64,000 nucleotides of DNA from Roseiarcus sp036488815 (GCA_036488815.1 DASXGX010000118.1:62001-126000), one strand, 5' to 3'. Positions 50,037-58,803 are shown, counted from the first letter of the stretch. The notes: a model not told the origin generated them from the sequence alone. Program-made: numbers and translations.

Positions 50037-52124
50037 ATGTCACTGGCGACGGCCACGGCCGACCCGACAATCGGCCGAGGAGGCAAGGACGTCGGCTTCG
50101 CCATCGGCATCGTGCTGATCCTTTGCCTCTTCTTCCTGCCGGTCCCGGCGGCGTTGATCGACGTCGGCCTGGCGTTCTCGATCGCGCTTTCCGTCCTGAT
50201 CCTGATGGTCGCCCTCTGGATCCAGAAGCCGCTCGAGTTTTCGTCTTTTCCCACCGTCCTCCTGGTCGCGACCATCCTTCGCCTCGCGCTCAGCATTTCG
50301 GCCACGCGATTGATTCTGGCGCAGGGCGCGCAGGGCGCGACCGCGGCGGGCCATATCATCGCCGGCTTCGCCAGCCTCCTCATGAGCGGCGACTTCGTCA
50401 TCGGAATTATCGTCTTTCTCATTCTGGTGACGATCAACTTCCTCGTCATCACGAAGGGCGCCACGCGTATTGCGGAAGTCGGCGCCCGCTTCACCCTCGA
50501 CGCCATCCCCGGCAAGCAGATGGCGATCGACGCGGATCTGTCCGCCGGTCTGATCGACGAAAAGGTCGCCCAACTGCGTCGCCGCGAGCTCGAGGAGGAG
50601 AGCACCTTCTTCGGCTCGATGGACGGCGCGTCGAAATTCGTGCGCGGCGACGCGATCGCGGGCATCATCATTCTGGCCGTCAACATCTTCGGCGGCATCG
50701 TGATCGGCGCCACCCGGCATGGGCTCAGCTTGTCGAGCGCCGCAGACGTCTTCACCAAGCTCTCGGTCGGCGAGGGCCTCGTTTCACAGATTCCCGCGCT
50801 GATCATCTCGCTTGCCGCCGGCATGCTTGTCGCCAAGGGCGGCACGCGCGGCTCCGCCAACAAGGCGATTCTCGATCAGCTCAGCCACTATCCCAACGCG
50901 TTGTTCATGGCGGCGCTGCTGATGATCCTGCTCGGCGTCATGCCTGGACTGCCGTTCGTTCCCTTCGCGGGGCTTGGCGGGCTGCTCGCGTTCGCCGGCT
51001 TTGCGATCCCCAATCGGTTGGCCCGCGAACGGGCGGTCGCCGCGGCCGAGAAGGCGAAGCAAGAAGAGAAAGTTCGTGCTGACGCGCGCACTTCGATCAA
51101 GGAGCAATTGAAGTCGGCCGAGATCGAACTGTGCTTCAGCAAGGAGCTTACGGCGACCTTGCTCGGCGCGCACGACGAGATCGCTTCGCGCGTCGCCAAG
51201 ATGCGCCGCAAGTTTGCCCGCCAATACGGTTTCGTGGTGCCGGAGATCAAGCTGACCGACGACATCAAGACGCCGAGCAAGTGTTATCAGATCCGCGTTC
51301 ACGGCACGGTCGTCGCGACGCAGGAACTCCGCGTCAGCGACGTTCTCGTCATCGTCGGCGACGGCCGGCGTCCCAACGTGCCAGGCGACGAAATTCGCGA
51401 GCCCGCCTTCGGCATGAAGGCGCTGTCGATTTCGCAAGCCTACATCAACGAGATCAAGCGGGAAGGCTTCAAGCCGATCGATCCCGTTTCGGTCCTGCTG
51501 ACGCATCTGAGCGAGGTGATCAACAACAATCTCGCGCAGCTTCTCTCCTACAAGGACATGCGTTCGCTGCTCGACCGTCTGGAGCCCGAGTACAAGCGCT
51601 TGATCGACGATCTGTGCCCCTCGCAGATCTCCTATTCGGGGCTTCAGGCGGTGCTCAAGCTGTTGCTCGCGGAGCGAATCTCCATCCGCAATCTGCATCT
51701 GATCCTGGAGGCGATCGCGGAAATCGCGCCGCATGTGCGTCGCCCGGAGCAGATTGTGGAACATGTGCGCGTGCGGATGTCGCAGCAAATTTGCGGCGAC
51801 GTCCAGGACAACGGCGCGATCAACGTGTTGCGGCTCGGCAATCGTTGGGATCTCGTGTTCCACCAGAGCCTCAAGCGCGACGCCAAGGGCGATATCGTCG
51901 AATTCGACATCGATCCGCGGCTGATGGAACAATTCGCCACCGAGGCCTCGGTCGCGATTCGCAAGCGCCTGGAGGAGAAGCGGGTGTTCGCGCTCGTCAC
52001 GACGGCGGAAACGCGCCCTTACGTGCGCATGATCATCGAGCGCATGTTCCCGACGCTGCCCATCCTCTCGCAGCTCGAAATCGCCCGCGGGTTCGAGATC
52101 AAGTCGCTCGGAACGATTTCCTAG
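50037..52124 (+). CDS. flhA: flagellar export gate protein FlhA
   Basis: A 695-residue export gate component. About eight membrane segments fill residues 18-315. The FHIPEP region appears as RLALSISATRLIL, ITKGATRIAEVGARFTLDAIPGKQMAID and RRRELEEESTFFGSMDGASKFVRGDAIAGI. The cytoplasmic domain (about 330-695) binds export chaperones and contains VIREPAFGMKA-like GDEIREPAFGMKALSIS and a C-terminal half with SYSGLQAVLKLLLAERISIRNL. The ATG at 50037 has GGAGAG 7 bases upstream. Stop overlaps the fliR GTG by one base. Confidence 0.96.
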   Translation: MSLATATADPTIGRGGKDVGFAIGIVLILCLFFLPVPAALIDVGLAFSIALSVLILMVALWIQKPLEFSSFPTVLLVATILRLALSISATRLILAQGAQGATAAGHIIAGFASLLMSGDFVIGIIVFLILVTINFLVITKGATRIAEVGARFTLDAIPGKQMAIDADLSAGLIDEKVAQLRRRELEEESTFFGSMDGASKFVRGDAIAGIIILAVNIFGGIVIGATRHGLSLSSAADVFTKLSVGEGLVSQIPALIISLAAGMLVAKGGTRGSANKAILDQLSHYPNALFMAALLMILLGVMPGLPFVPFAGLGGLLAFAGFAIPNRLARERAVAAAEKAKQEEKVRADARTSIKEQLKSAEIELCFSKELTATLLGAHDEIASRVAKMRRKFARQYGFVVPEIKLTDDIKTPSKCYQIRVHGTVVATQELRVSDVLVIVGDGRRPNVPGDEIREPAFGMKALSISQAYINEIKREGFKPIDPVSVLLTHLSEVINNNLAQLLSYKDMRSLLDRLEPEYKRLIDDLCPSQISYSGLQAVLKLLLAERISIRNLHLILEAIAEIAPHVRRPEQIVEHVRVRMSQQICGDVQDNGAINVLRLGNRWDLVFHQSLKRDAKGDIVEFDIDPRLMEQFATEASVAIRKRLEEKRVFALVTTAETRPYVRMIIERMFPTLPILSQLEIARGFEIKSLGTIS

Positions 52125-52909
52125 TGCACGGGTCCGACTTTCTTACCGGGCCTGGCGGTCTGCTCAACCCCAACGTCACCCTCGCGACCTTCATCCTGTT
52201 CTGCCGCATCGGCGCGTGCCTGATGTTCATGCCGGGCGTCTCGAGCGCGCCGATTCCGGTGCAGGTGCGCTTGTTCGTCGCCGTGGCGGCGACCCTGTCG
52301 CTCGCGCCGATCCTGCTCGACCAGGCGCCGCTGAAGTCGCTCAGCGACGACCCGATCCCGGCGTTGCGAATGATCGTGGTGGAATCGCTGATCGGGGCCG
52401 TGATCGGCTTGCTGGGGCGCATGTTCTATCTTGCGCTCGAAACGATGACGGTCGGCGCGTCGACCATGCTCGGCATGGCCAATCCTTTCGGCGTCGAATT
52501 GGAGCAGGGCGAGGTCATGCAGCCGCTCGCCCAGATTGTGACGTTGTCGGCGACGGCTCTGATTTTTGTGACCAATATGCACTGGGAAGTGCTCAGAGGC
52601 CTTGTGGCGTCTTATCATGCGATCCCACTCGGCTCTGATTTCGACACCGCCGATTCGCTGCGGCGCCTCGTCGACATCCTCGGCGACACCTTCCGGATCT
52701 CTTTGCGGGTGTGCTCGCCCTTCTTCATCTATGCGGTCATCGTCAACTTCGCGATGAGCATCATCAACCGATTGGCGCCGCAGGTCTCGATCTTCTACAT
52801 CATCACGCCGTTCGTCGTCGCGGGCGGCCTGGTGTTGCTGTACTTCTCCATCCGATCCTTGCTCGGCGAATTCATCGCGAGCTTCGGCGCGTGGCTCTTA
52901 TCGGGATAA
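52124..52909 (+). CDS. fliR: flagellar export gate protein FliR
   Basis: A 261-residue gate protein with about six membrane helices: LATFILFCRIGACLMFMPGVSSAPIPVQVRLFVAVAATLSLAPI, VESLIGAVIGLLGRMFYLALETMTVGASTMLGMANPFG and LRVCSPFFIYAVIVNFAMSIINRLAPQVSIFYIITPFVVAGGLVLLYF are FliR segments. GTG start in a TAGTG overlap with flhA, so the two are coupled. Confidence 0.95.
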   Translation: MHGSDFLTGPGGLLNPNVTLATFILFCRIGACLMFMPGVSSAPIPVQVRLFVAVAATLSLAPILLDQAPLKSLSDDPIPALRMIVVESLIGAVIGLLGRMFYLALETMTVGASTMLGMANPFGVELEQGEVMQPLAQIVTLSATALIFVTNMHWEVLRGLVASYHAIPLGSDFDTADSLRRLVDILGDTFRISLRVCSPFFIYAVIVNFAMSIINRLAPQVSIFYIITPFVVAGGLVLLYFSIRSLLGEFIASFGAWLLSG

Positions 52910-52911
52910 CG

Positions 52912-53310
52912 ATGAAGAACAGGCTGGAAGCGCTCGAGAAGATCGAGCGCCTGTACAAGCAGATGCACGATCTGGCGGTTTGGCGCCTCACGGCGCTCGA
53001 ACGCGAGCGTGACAATCTCGTCGAGGATCATCGCGCGATTCTCGCGGCTATGGAGAGCGACACGATCGCATTCGGCCCGCTGGCGATCGGGGCCGCGCGC
53101 CGCATCCGCGCTCTCGAGGTCAAAATCGCGGCCGCCAACGCCCAATGCGATGCGCAGGCGAAGAAAGCCTTGGAGCAGGGAAAGCGGGCCAAGCTCGCGG
53201 ACCGCACGCTCGGCGACGTCGAAGCGCGCCATCGCGACCAGCAGCAGCGCAAAGATCTCGCCGAACTGATCGAGGCGTCCCTCCGCAATCCGAAATCAAG
53301 CCCGGCGTAA
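52912..53310 (+). CDS. fliJ: FliJ-like flagellar export chaperone
   Basis: A 132-residue, fully helical, highly charged protein: NRLEALEKIERLYKQMHDLAVWRLTALERERDNLVEDHRAIL and later KALEQGKRAKLADRTLGDVEARHRDQQQRKDLAELIEASL. Two long antiparallel coiled-coil helices of this length are the FliJ fold. It begins 2 bases after fliR. The name rests on size, coiled coil and place; sequence identity to enteric FliJ is not obvious. Confidence 0.68.
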   Translation: MKNRLEALEKIERLYKQMHDLAVWRLTALERERDNLVEDHRAILAAMESDTIAFGPLAIGAARRIRALEVKIAAANAQCDAQAKKALEQGKRAKLADRTLGDVEARHRDQQQRKDLAELIEASLRNPKSSPA

Positions 53311-53356
53311 GCCTCGGGTCGGAAGGTTGGGAAAACCAACTCTCCACAGCGGTGAC

Positions 53357-53944
53357 ATGGCACTCGATCCTCCCTCGGACGTCGTCCTCGAAGTGGCCAA
53401 GGCGGCCGATCCGTCGCGCGCCGCCGCCGCGGCTCAGCGGCTCAACGCGCTCGCCGTCACGGCGGGCCAGAGCGGCAGTTTCGCGCAGACGCTCGCTCAG
53501 ACGGCGCCAGGCTCGACGGGACCGGCGGCCGCCGGCCTCGCAAACGCCCGCACGGCGTTGGCCGATTCCGCCGCCGTCGCAGCCGGCAAAGAGGCCAAGG
53601 CGGAGGTCGAGTTCGAGGCGACGGTGCTCAACAGTTTCGTCAAGGAGATGATGCCGAAGGACGCCACGGCGACGTTCGGCGAGGGCTTGGCCGGCGACAT
53701 GTGGAAGCAGATGATGGCCGACCAGTTGGCGCATCAGATCGCCAAATCCGGCGTCCTCGGCATTTCCCGCCGTCTGTTCGCGGCCCATCCGCTGTCTGCG
53801 GGGGCAACGCTCGAGCGCGCCGCGCGCGTCGCCGCCGCGCAGGCGCATGATGCGACGCAGACGAGCGCCAACGCGCTGTCGCTGCCGAGCGGCGCCGCGT
53901 TCGACCAGGGCTCCATCCTCTTTGCGGATCACAAGCGCTCATGA
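53357..53944 (+). CDS. flgJ: rod-binding protein FlgJ (N-terminal type)
   Basis: A 195-residue protein with the FlgJ rod-scaffold motif FEATVLNSFVKEMMPKDATATFGEGLAGDMWKQMMADQLAHQIAKSGVLGI at residues about 80-135. It lacks the muramidase domain of enteric FlgJ, as usual in Alphaproteobacteria; the separate lytic transglycosylase at 27.5 kb may supply that function. Start at ATG 53357; overlaps the next gene by ATGA. Confidence 0.88.
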   Translation: MALDPPSDVVLEVAKAADPSRAAAAAQRLNALAVTAGQSGSFAQTLAQTAPGSTGPAAAGLANARTALADSAAVAAGKEAKAEVEFEATVLNSFVKEMMPKDATATFGEGLAGDMWKQMMADQLAHQIAKSGVLGISRRLFAAHPLSAGATLERAARVAAAQAHDATQTSANALSLPSGAAFDQGSILFADHKRS

Positions 53945-54354
53945 GCCGATCGATATTTCGTAATTTCACGCTTGGCGGCGCCAATGCGAGCCCTTCGTTG
54001 AGCCCCATGGCCATGATCCTGCCCGCGGTCGATCGGCTGCGGAAGACGCTCGAGGAGGAGAACGAGGACATCGCGCGGCGCGGCCGCGTCGACTATCACG
54101 CCTACAACATGCGGAAGAGCCAGGGCTTGCTGGAGCTCAAGCGGCTGGCGCCGGCGATCGCGGGCAATCCGATCGGCCCGGTGCTGCACGACGCCCTGGT
54201 CGATCTGCAGGCCAAGCTCGAAATCAACCGCGGTCTGTTGCGCACGCAGCTCGACGCCGCGCAGGCCGTCGCCGACATCATCGCGCGCGCGATCCGCGAA
54301 AGCCAGTCGGACGGCACCTATTCCCCGCGCTTGGTTATGGACGAGCAAGAATGA
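53941..54354 (+). CDS. FlgN-like putative flagellar chaperone
   Basis: A 137-residue soluble helical protein: ILPAVDRLRKTLEEENEDIARRGRVDYHAYNMRKSQGLLELKRLAP and later LHDALVDLQAKLEINRGLLRTQLDAAQAVADIIARAIRE. The last segment, with LLRTQLDAAQAV, is reminiscent of FlgN family chaperones for FlgK/FlgL. The conserved context (after flgJ, ATGA overlaps on both sides) supports a flagellar role. The family assignment is tentative. Confidence 0.6.
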   Translation: MSRSIFRNFTLGGANASPSLSPMAMILPAVDRLRKTLEEENEDIARRGRVDYHAYNMRKSQGLLELKRLAPAIAGNPIGPVLHDALVDLQAKLEINRGLLRTQLDAAQAVADIIARAIRESQSDGTYSPRLVMDEQE

Positions 54355-54803
54355 TCAAGATCATCCTTGTCGGCTTCTGGGCCTGCTTGACGACCCTCGC
54401 CGCCGGCTACGCCGTCAACCATTTCCGCGAATCCGCCGCCAAGGCGCCGGTCGCGGCGACGGCAGGGCGCGAATCCAAAAAGACGAAAGAGATCAGCGTC
54501 CCGAAGATTCGCGACGGCGTGGTCAAAGGTTACATCGTCGTGCAGCTCTCGTACGTCGTCGATACGGAGGCCGCCAAGAAAAGCCCCGTTCCGCCGGAGG
54601 CGTTCGTCGTCGACGAAGCGTTTCGTTACATCTACGACGATACGACGATCGACTTCGACCATCTCGAGAAGTTCGATGTCAGCAAGATGACCAAGGCGCT
54701 CATCAAGAACGTCAACGCCCGCATGAACGCCGAAGTCGTCGTCGATGTCGGCATCCAGGAGCTGACCTTCCTCACCGCAGCCCAGGCCAAGCAGCATCTG
54801 TAG
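54351..54803 (+). CDS. single-span protein ending the flagellar cluster, unknown function
   Basis: A 150-residue protein with one N-terminal membrane segment (IILVGFWACLTTLAAGYAVNHF, about 4-25) and a periplasmic domain: VPKIRDGVVKGYIVVQLSYVVDTEAAKKSPVPPEAFVVDEAFRYIYDD and a helix plus strand (MNAEVVVDVGIQELTFLT). The layout recalls FliL, which is however encoded at 43.1 kb; this may be a second FliL-like or stator-associated protein. It starts with an ATGA overlap and is the last gene of the flagellar run. A small hairpin (54817-54835) follows without a T-run. Confidence 0.7.
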   Translation: MIKIILVGFWACLTTLAAGYAVNHFRESAAKAPVAATAGRESKKTKEISVPKIRDGVVKGYIVVQLSYVVDTEAAKKSPVPPEAFVVDEAFRYIYDDTTIDFDHLEKFDVSKMTKALIKNVNARMNAEVVVDVGIQELTFLTAAQAKQHL

Positions 54804-54904
54804 CGCGCGACAGGAAGCTCCCGAAGCGGGAGAGCGGAGTCGTCGGCGCGACGCTGGCGCGAAAAGTCATAAGACAAGCCATTTTCAGATGGGTTGACGC
54901 ACAC

Positions 54905-55040
54905 CGTCATGGCCGGGCTTGTCCCGGCCACCCACGCGGCGCCGTCGCGAAGACCTTATGACGCTAGAATCGTCGGCTCGGCGCGCGGACGATTGCTTTG
55001 CAATCGCCTTGGGATGCCCGGCACAAGGCCGGTCAGGACG
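54905..55040. repeat. intergenic palindromic repeat, family A copy 1
   Basis: In the 421-base gap after the flagellar genes. The left end (54905-54941, starting CGTCATGGCCGGGCTTG) matches the left end of copy 2 at 63154 in 34 of 37 positions; the right end (around 55011-55040, GGATGCCCGGCACAAGGCCG) is its inverted partner. Such GC-rich imperfect palindromes are frequent between genes in rhizobial genomes. The rest of the gap shows no gene or clear signal. Confidence 0.75.
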
Positions 55041-55224
55041 AAAAGAGCGACGCGTCCAGCAGAATGCAGACGGCGCTAGACCGAATTGCTTCTGATCGAC
55101 GAGTCAGCGCGGCGAGAAAGCAAAGCGCTGCTCCTCGTGCTTCGCCTCGCCTCTCACGCCAGTCGCAGCCGACGGTGAGGGAGGAGGCGCGCCGACCCAG
55201 AAGCAGAACGGCATATGGCGGCGG

Positions 55225-55830
55225 TCAATGGGGGCGAATTTCAGCCGTCGCGGCGGGAAGCCGCCGTCCGGAAAGCTGCGGGTCGACAATCTGCAAGGCG
55301 GCGGCCTGCGCGCCGCGATAGACTATCGCCATGGTGAACGCGTCGACGAAGCCTTCGCCGCGACGCACGAAGTCGCGGTGGCGTCCCTCGATCTCGAAGC
55401 CGAAGCGCCGATACAGTTTGATGGCGGGCTCGTTGTCGGCGAACACCGTCAGTTGCACCCGACGCAAGCCGATCGTGACGCTGGCGATCGCCATCAGCAT
55501 CTGCAGCAACTTTGCGCCCACGCCCTGCGCCTGAAATTCCTCGTGGACGCCGAGCAGAATCCAGCCGGAATGGGAGAGGCCGTCGCCCATCACGTAGAGG
55601 GCGCCGAAGCCGATTGTCTTGTCGCCGATCGCGGCGACCACCTCGACGCGATTCGAGCAGGCGATATTGGCGAGCCAGCCTTGCAAATCGTCGGATGACG
55701 CGAACGGCCCGCGCGCGGAGGCGTAGCGCAGAAAGCGCTCCTGGTTGAACAATTCGAGTAGGGCGTCGTCGTCGCGCCTGTCGCGTAGTCTGATTGTCAA
55801 CGCTTCCGCGGGAAATGCTTTATCGGCCAT
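55225..55830 (-). CDS. GNAT-family N-acetyltransferase
   Basis: A 201-residue acetyltransferase. The fold is visible as LTIRLRDRRDDDALLELFNQERFLRYAS, VVAAIGDKTIGFGALYV, the acetyl-CoA motif region VHEEFQAQGVGAKLLQMLMAIA (Q-x-x-G-x-G/A variant) and LTVFADNEPAIKLYRRFGFEIEGRHRDFVRRGEGFVDAFTMAIV. The last part resembles YhhY/PhnO or RimJ-like enzymes acting on amino groups; substrate unknown. ATG 55830 has GGAAAG upstream. Stands alone, divergent from the dehydrogenase gene. Confidence 0.88.
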   Translation of the reverse strand: MADKAFPAEALTIRLRDRRDDDALLELFNQERFLRYASARGPFASSDDLQGWLANIACSNRVEVVAAIGDKTIGFGALYVMGDGLSHSGWILLGVHEEFQAQGVGAKLLQMLMAIASVTIGLRRVQLTVFADNEPAIKLYRRFGFEIEGRHRDFVRRGEGFVDAFTMAIVYRGAQAAALQIVDPQLSGRRLPAATAEIRPH

Positions 55831-56038
55831 AGGCTTTCCAATGATATGGCGGCGCCGGGCGCCGTTCAAACGAGAGCCAACACACCAGCGCAAGCTTGCA
55901 TAGGCCTTGCGCTTGGGCCTTGCGCTCGGCCCGGCTAATCGTCGCCGGGCGAGGGTTTGCGCCGCGCGGTGAAATTTGCGACTTTTGCGGCGACATTCCT
56001 CGGCGCCGCCGGGGAGCGCTTACGGGAGCAGGGTGGCC

Positions 56039-56941
56039 ATGAAAGAGAAGGTCGGGTTCGTCGGCGTCGGGCTCATGGGCCACGGCATGGCCAAGAACAT
56101 CGTCGAAAAAGGGTGGCCGCTGACCGTGCTGGGCCATCGCCGGCGGGAAGCGATCGAGGACCTCAAGTCGCGCGGAGCGTCGGAGGCCGCCAGCGCACGC
56201 GAACTCGCTCTCGCCAGCGACGTTGTGGTGCTCTGCGTGACCGGCTCGCCGCAGGTCGAGGCGGTCATCCACGGCGAGGACGGCCTCGCGGCGGCGGGCA
56301 AGCCGCTGCTGATCGTCGATTGCTCCACCTCGGATCCCGCTGCGACGACGCGTCTGGCGACCTCCCTCTCGCCGAAGGGCGTCACGCTAATCGACGCTCC
56401 GCTCAGCCGCACGCCGAAAGATGCTTGGGAAGGCACGCTCGACGTCATGGTCGGCGGCGACGGGGACAGCGTTGCGCGGGCTCGGCCCATCCTCGAAGCT
56501 TTCGCAGGCCGTGTTATTCCGACCGGCCCGGTCGGCACCGGCCACACGATGAAGCTGCTCAACAACTTCCTGTCGATGGGTTATGCCGCGCTCTATTCGG
56601 AAGCGCTGATGATCGGCGCCAAAGCGGGCCTGTCGGCTCAGGTGTTCGACAGTGTGATCCGCGGCGGGCGGATGGACTGCGGATTCTATCAGACGTTCTT
56701 CAAATATGTGCTGGAGCGGGACCGCAACGCGCATCGTTTCACGATCTCGAACGCTCACAAGGACGTGACGTATCTCGCCTCGTTCGCGCAGTCGCTCGGC
56801 GCCGCCAATCCGCTGGGCGCCGCTGTGCGCAACAGCTTCGCCCAGGCGCTCGGCGGCGGCCACGGCGAGGATTACGTCCCGATGCTGTCGGACTTCGTCG
56901 CGGAGTGGAACGGCGCGCCGCCGCACAAGCCTGCTGAATGA
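56039..56941 (+). CDS. NAD(P)-dependent beta-hydroxyacid dehydrogenase
   Basis: A 300-residue enzyme of the 3-hydroxyisobutyrate/tartronate-semialdehyde reductase family. The Rossmann motif is VGFVGVGLMGHGMAKNI (GxGxMGxGMA). The substrate loop is IVDCSTSDPAAT (94-105), followed by LIDAPLSRTPKDAWEGTLDVMVGGD, which differs from the usual DAPVSGG, and catalytic Lys172 in HTMKLLNNFLSMG. It oxidises or reduces a 3-hydroxy acid; the altered loop leaves the substrate open. Start at ATG 56039 directly before the Rossmann strand. Confidence 0.9.
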   Translation: MKEKVGFVGVGLMGHGMAKNIVEKGWPLTVLGHRRREAIEDLKSRGASEAASARELALASDVVVLCVTGSPQVEAVIHGEDGLAAAGKPLLIVDCSTSDPAATTRLATSLSPKGVTLIDAPLSRTPKDAWEGTLDVMVGGDGDSVARARPILEAFAGRVIPTGPVGTGHTMKLLNNFLSMGYAALYSEALMIGAKAGLSAQVFDSVIRGGRMDCGFYQTFFKYVLERDRNAHRFTISNAHKDVTYLASFAQSLGAANPLGAAVRNSFAQALGGGHGEDYVPMLSDFVAEWNGAPPHKPAE

Positions 56942-56973
56942 GGCCGGGCGGCGCTTTGCTTACGACGTGGAAC

Positions 56974-57081
56974 CGTCTTTGCGAGCGGGGCGAAGCAATC
57001 TAGCGATCGAGGTCTCGCCAGCAGTCCCTCAACCGGCTGACGCCTCGATCTCTGGATCGCCACGCTACGCTCGCGATGACG
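56974..57081. repeat. intergenic palindromic repeat, family B
   Basis: A 108-base element with imperfect inverted ends: CGTCTTTGCGAGCGGGGCGA..GCAATC on the left and GGATCGC..GCTACGCTCGCGATGACG on the right. It matches the widespread alphaproteobacterial intergenic palindrome with GCGAGC-x-GCGAAGCAATC ends. It fills most of the gap between two convergent genes and may form a transcript-end structure for both. Confidence 0.75.
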
Positions 57082-57114
57082 ACAGGGGTCCGGTTCACCT
57101 AAAGACATCGTGTT

Positions 57115-57651
57115 CTAGGCGGCGAATATTTCTATCGCGGCTTGATTGAACTGAGGAATGTCCTCCGGCTTGCGCGAGGTGACGAGGCGGCCGTCCTTGA
57201 CGACCGGCTCGTCGGACCAGGAGGCGCCGGCGTTTGAAAGGTCCGTCTTCAGCGACGGCCACGACGTCATCCGCTTGCCTTTTACGGCGCCCGCCTCGAT
57301 CAACGTCCACGGCCCGTGACAGATCGCCGCGATCGGCTTGCCCGCCGTCACAAAGCTCTTCACGAACGCGACCGCCTCGGGAACCATGCGCAGCGTGTCA
57401 GGATTGGCGACGCCGCCGGGGAGCAGCAAGGCGTCGAAATCATCCGGCTTGGCGTCGCCGAGGGCCATGTCGACCGGGATTTTGTCCGCTCGTTGGTCGT
57501 GGTTCATCCCCTGGATCGCGCCCTTTTTGAGCGAGACGACGGTGACCTTCGCGCCCGCCTTGCGCAGCGCGCTGGCGGGTTCCGTCAGTTCGACTTGCTC
57601 GACGCCGTCGGTGGCGAGAACGGCGATTTTGCGACCATTGAGGTTCGGCAT
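57115..57651 (-). CDS. PfpI/DJ-1-family protein (YhbO/general stress 18-like)
   Basis: A 178-residue DJ-1/PfpI protein: KIAVLATDGVEQVELTEPASALRKAGAKVTVVS, LLLPGGVANPDTLR and the nucleophile elbow IAAICHGPWTLIEAG (Cys111, His112). The acid Glu in VEQVELTEP (Glu18/21) is present. Members act as proteases, glyoxalase-like or deglycase enzymes under stress; the precise activity is disputed. The ATG at 57651 gives the standard length. Confidence 0.92.
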   Translation of the reverse strand: MPNLNGRKIAVLATDGVEQVELTEPASALRKAGAKVTVVSLKKGAIQGMNHDQRADKIPVDMALGDAKPDDFDALLLPGGVANPDTLRMVPEAVAFVKSFVTAGKPIAAICHGPWTLIEAGAVKGKRMTSWPSLKTDLSNAGASWSDEPVVKDGRLVTSRKPEDIPQFNQAAIEIFAA

Positions 57652-57837
57652 GTGAATTTTCCTCTTGCGCCTATAGGGCCGACGAAGCCGCTCGGCCCGG
57701 CCGGGGACATCGCAAGGGAAACCGCGAGCCGCGGCGCCGGTTCCAATTTTTTGAAGCGTTCAGGCGGCAAGGCGGAATAGCGCGGTATTAGACTAAGTAG
57801 CAAACGCACCCGAGAATCAATCAAGCTCGAACAAACA

Positions 57838-58113
57838 CTAGGCGTCCGGATTGCGCTCTAATGAGCATCCTTCAATGTCGTCTTCGTCGAGAACGACTTC
57901 CGCGACCGGGTAAGGCGGCCCTGAGAACCAGCCCTCCGCCTCGGCCTCTTGGCCAGTCAGCCGCCGATGAACGATCTCATCCCGGCGCTTCTCGACAATA
58001 TCCGCAACGTCGATACGAATTGCGACCACGACCCGCGAGCCGATGTCTGTACAGCGCCAGCGATGGGCGCCGCACCAGAACTCTAATCCGATCGCGAAAT
58101 CCGAGAACCTCAT
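57838..58113 (-). CDS. small conserved protein, unknown function
   Basis: A 91-residue soluble protein: MRFSDFAIGLEFWCGAHRWRCTDIGSRVVVAIRID, then EAEAEGWFSGPPYPVAEVVLDEDDIEGCSL. I recall this sequence type as a conserved hypothetical in Alphaproteobacteria, with WFxGPPYxVAE and a final D-x-EGC segment, often with varied genomic neighbours. Two or three cysteines (C14, C21, C85) might bind metal. Start ATG 58113 with GAGGA about 12 bases upstream; a TTG start at 58131 is less likely. A stand-alone gene. Confidence 0.75.
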   Translation of the reverse strand: MRFSDFAIGLEFWCGAHRWRCTDIGSRVVVAIRIDVADIVEKRRDEIVHRRLTGQEAEAEGWFSGPPYPVAEVVLDEDDIEGCSLERNPDA

Positions 58114-58265
58114 CGGCCTAACATTCCTCAAAAGGCATCATCCCGGATACATCGAGTTAGGTGAGTTTGCCACCGCATGCCGGAATTGCGCGCGAGCGTC
58201 CTCGCTTGCCCTTGCTCTCTCTCGCGGCTCTTTGCACACGATTGTCGCCGGGCGCATCGACAAGG

Positions 58266-58293
58266 AAAAAGGGCGCGCCCGCTTGCGCGCCCC
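58266..58293 (-). terminator. terminator after the SnoaL-like gene
   Basis: On the minus strand GGGGCGCGC, a short loop and GGCGCGCCC are followed by TTTTT (58270-58266). It begins 6 bases after the stop codon of the secreted SnoaL-like gene. Confidence 0.82.
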
Positions 58294-58298
58294 AAAAG

Positions 58299-58766
58299 CT
58301 ACTTTTTCATTTTGAGGGCGCCGGCGTCGAAGGTCGTGACCATCGCCTGCATGAGACCGTCCTTGGTGATGTAGGCGTCGGAGCCCTTATAGGGCTCAGC
58401 CAAAAACGGCGCCGTGGCGACCCACTGGGTTACCAGCGTATCCCCGATGGTCGCGCTGACGCCGGGATCAAAATGGATGCCCTTCAGGCCGCCGTCTTTC
58501 GTGTCTTTGCATAGGCCGGCGAAGAGGTCGCCGATCGCCACGCGACCCTTTGCAATCGCTCCGGCGGGCAGGTTGATTTGAGCGTCTTCCGGATATTGCG
58601 CAACAAGCCGATTCCAATCGCATTTGTTCAAGGCGTCGAGATGCTCGTCGAGCACGGCTTGTGGGCTCGACTGTTTCTTGATTTCGGGCAGCTTCATGTC
58701 GGCCAGAGCCGCGGAGCTTCCACCAATGAGCGCGAGACTGAGGAAAGTCGGCAGAATGGTTTTCAT
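58299..58766 (-). CDS. secreted SnoaL/NTF2-like protein
   Basis: A 155-residue exported protein. A signal peptide (TILPTFLSLALIGGSSAALA) ends near residue 21. The mature part shows an NTF2-like pattern: SSPQAVLDEHLDALNKCDWNRLVAQYPEDAQINLPAGAIAKGRVAIGDLFAGLC, then strands DTLVTQWVATAPFLAEPYKGSDAYITKDGLMQAMVTTFD. Such proteins bind small ligands; no catalytic role is evident. The ATG at 58766 has GGAGGA 5-6 bases upstream. An operator-like dyad lies just before it. Confidence 0.78.
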   Translation of the reverse strand: MKTILPTFLSLALIGGSSAALADMKLPEIKKQSSPQAVLDEHLDALNKCDWNRLVAQYPEDAQINLPAGAIAKGRVAIGDLFAGLCKDTKDGGLKGIHFDPGVSATIGDTLVTQWVATAPFLAEPYKGSDAYITKDGLMQAMVTTFDAGALKMKK

Positions 58767-58803
58767 GCGTTCCTCCATTGTTGCGATTATTTTATAACCT
58801 TGA

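Noticed and set aside
51338..51358. GGAAC...CGTT pair inside flhA
   Set aside because: Spacing is 13 instead of 16-17 and it lies inside a coding sequence.
54817..54835. Hairpin after the last flagellar gene as terminator
   Set aside because: Stem of about six pairs and no T-run; mentioned in the gene entry but not called.
57861..58121. Plus-strand frame opposite the small conserved protein at 57.8-58.1 kb
   Set aside because: The minus-strand protein matches a conserved sequence type I recall (WFxGPPYxVAE); the plus frame is Arg/Ser/Pro-rich noise.
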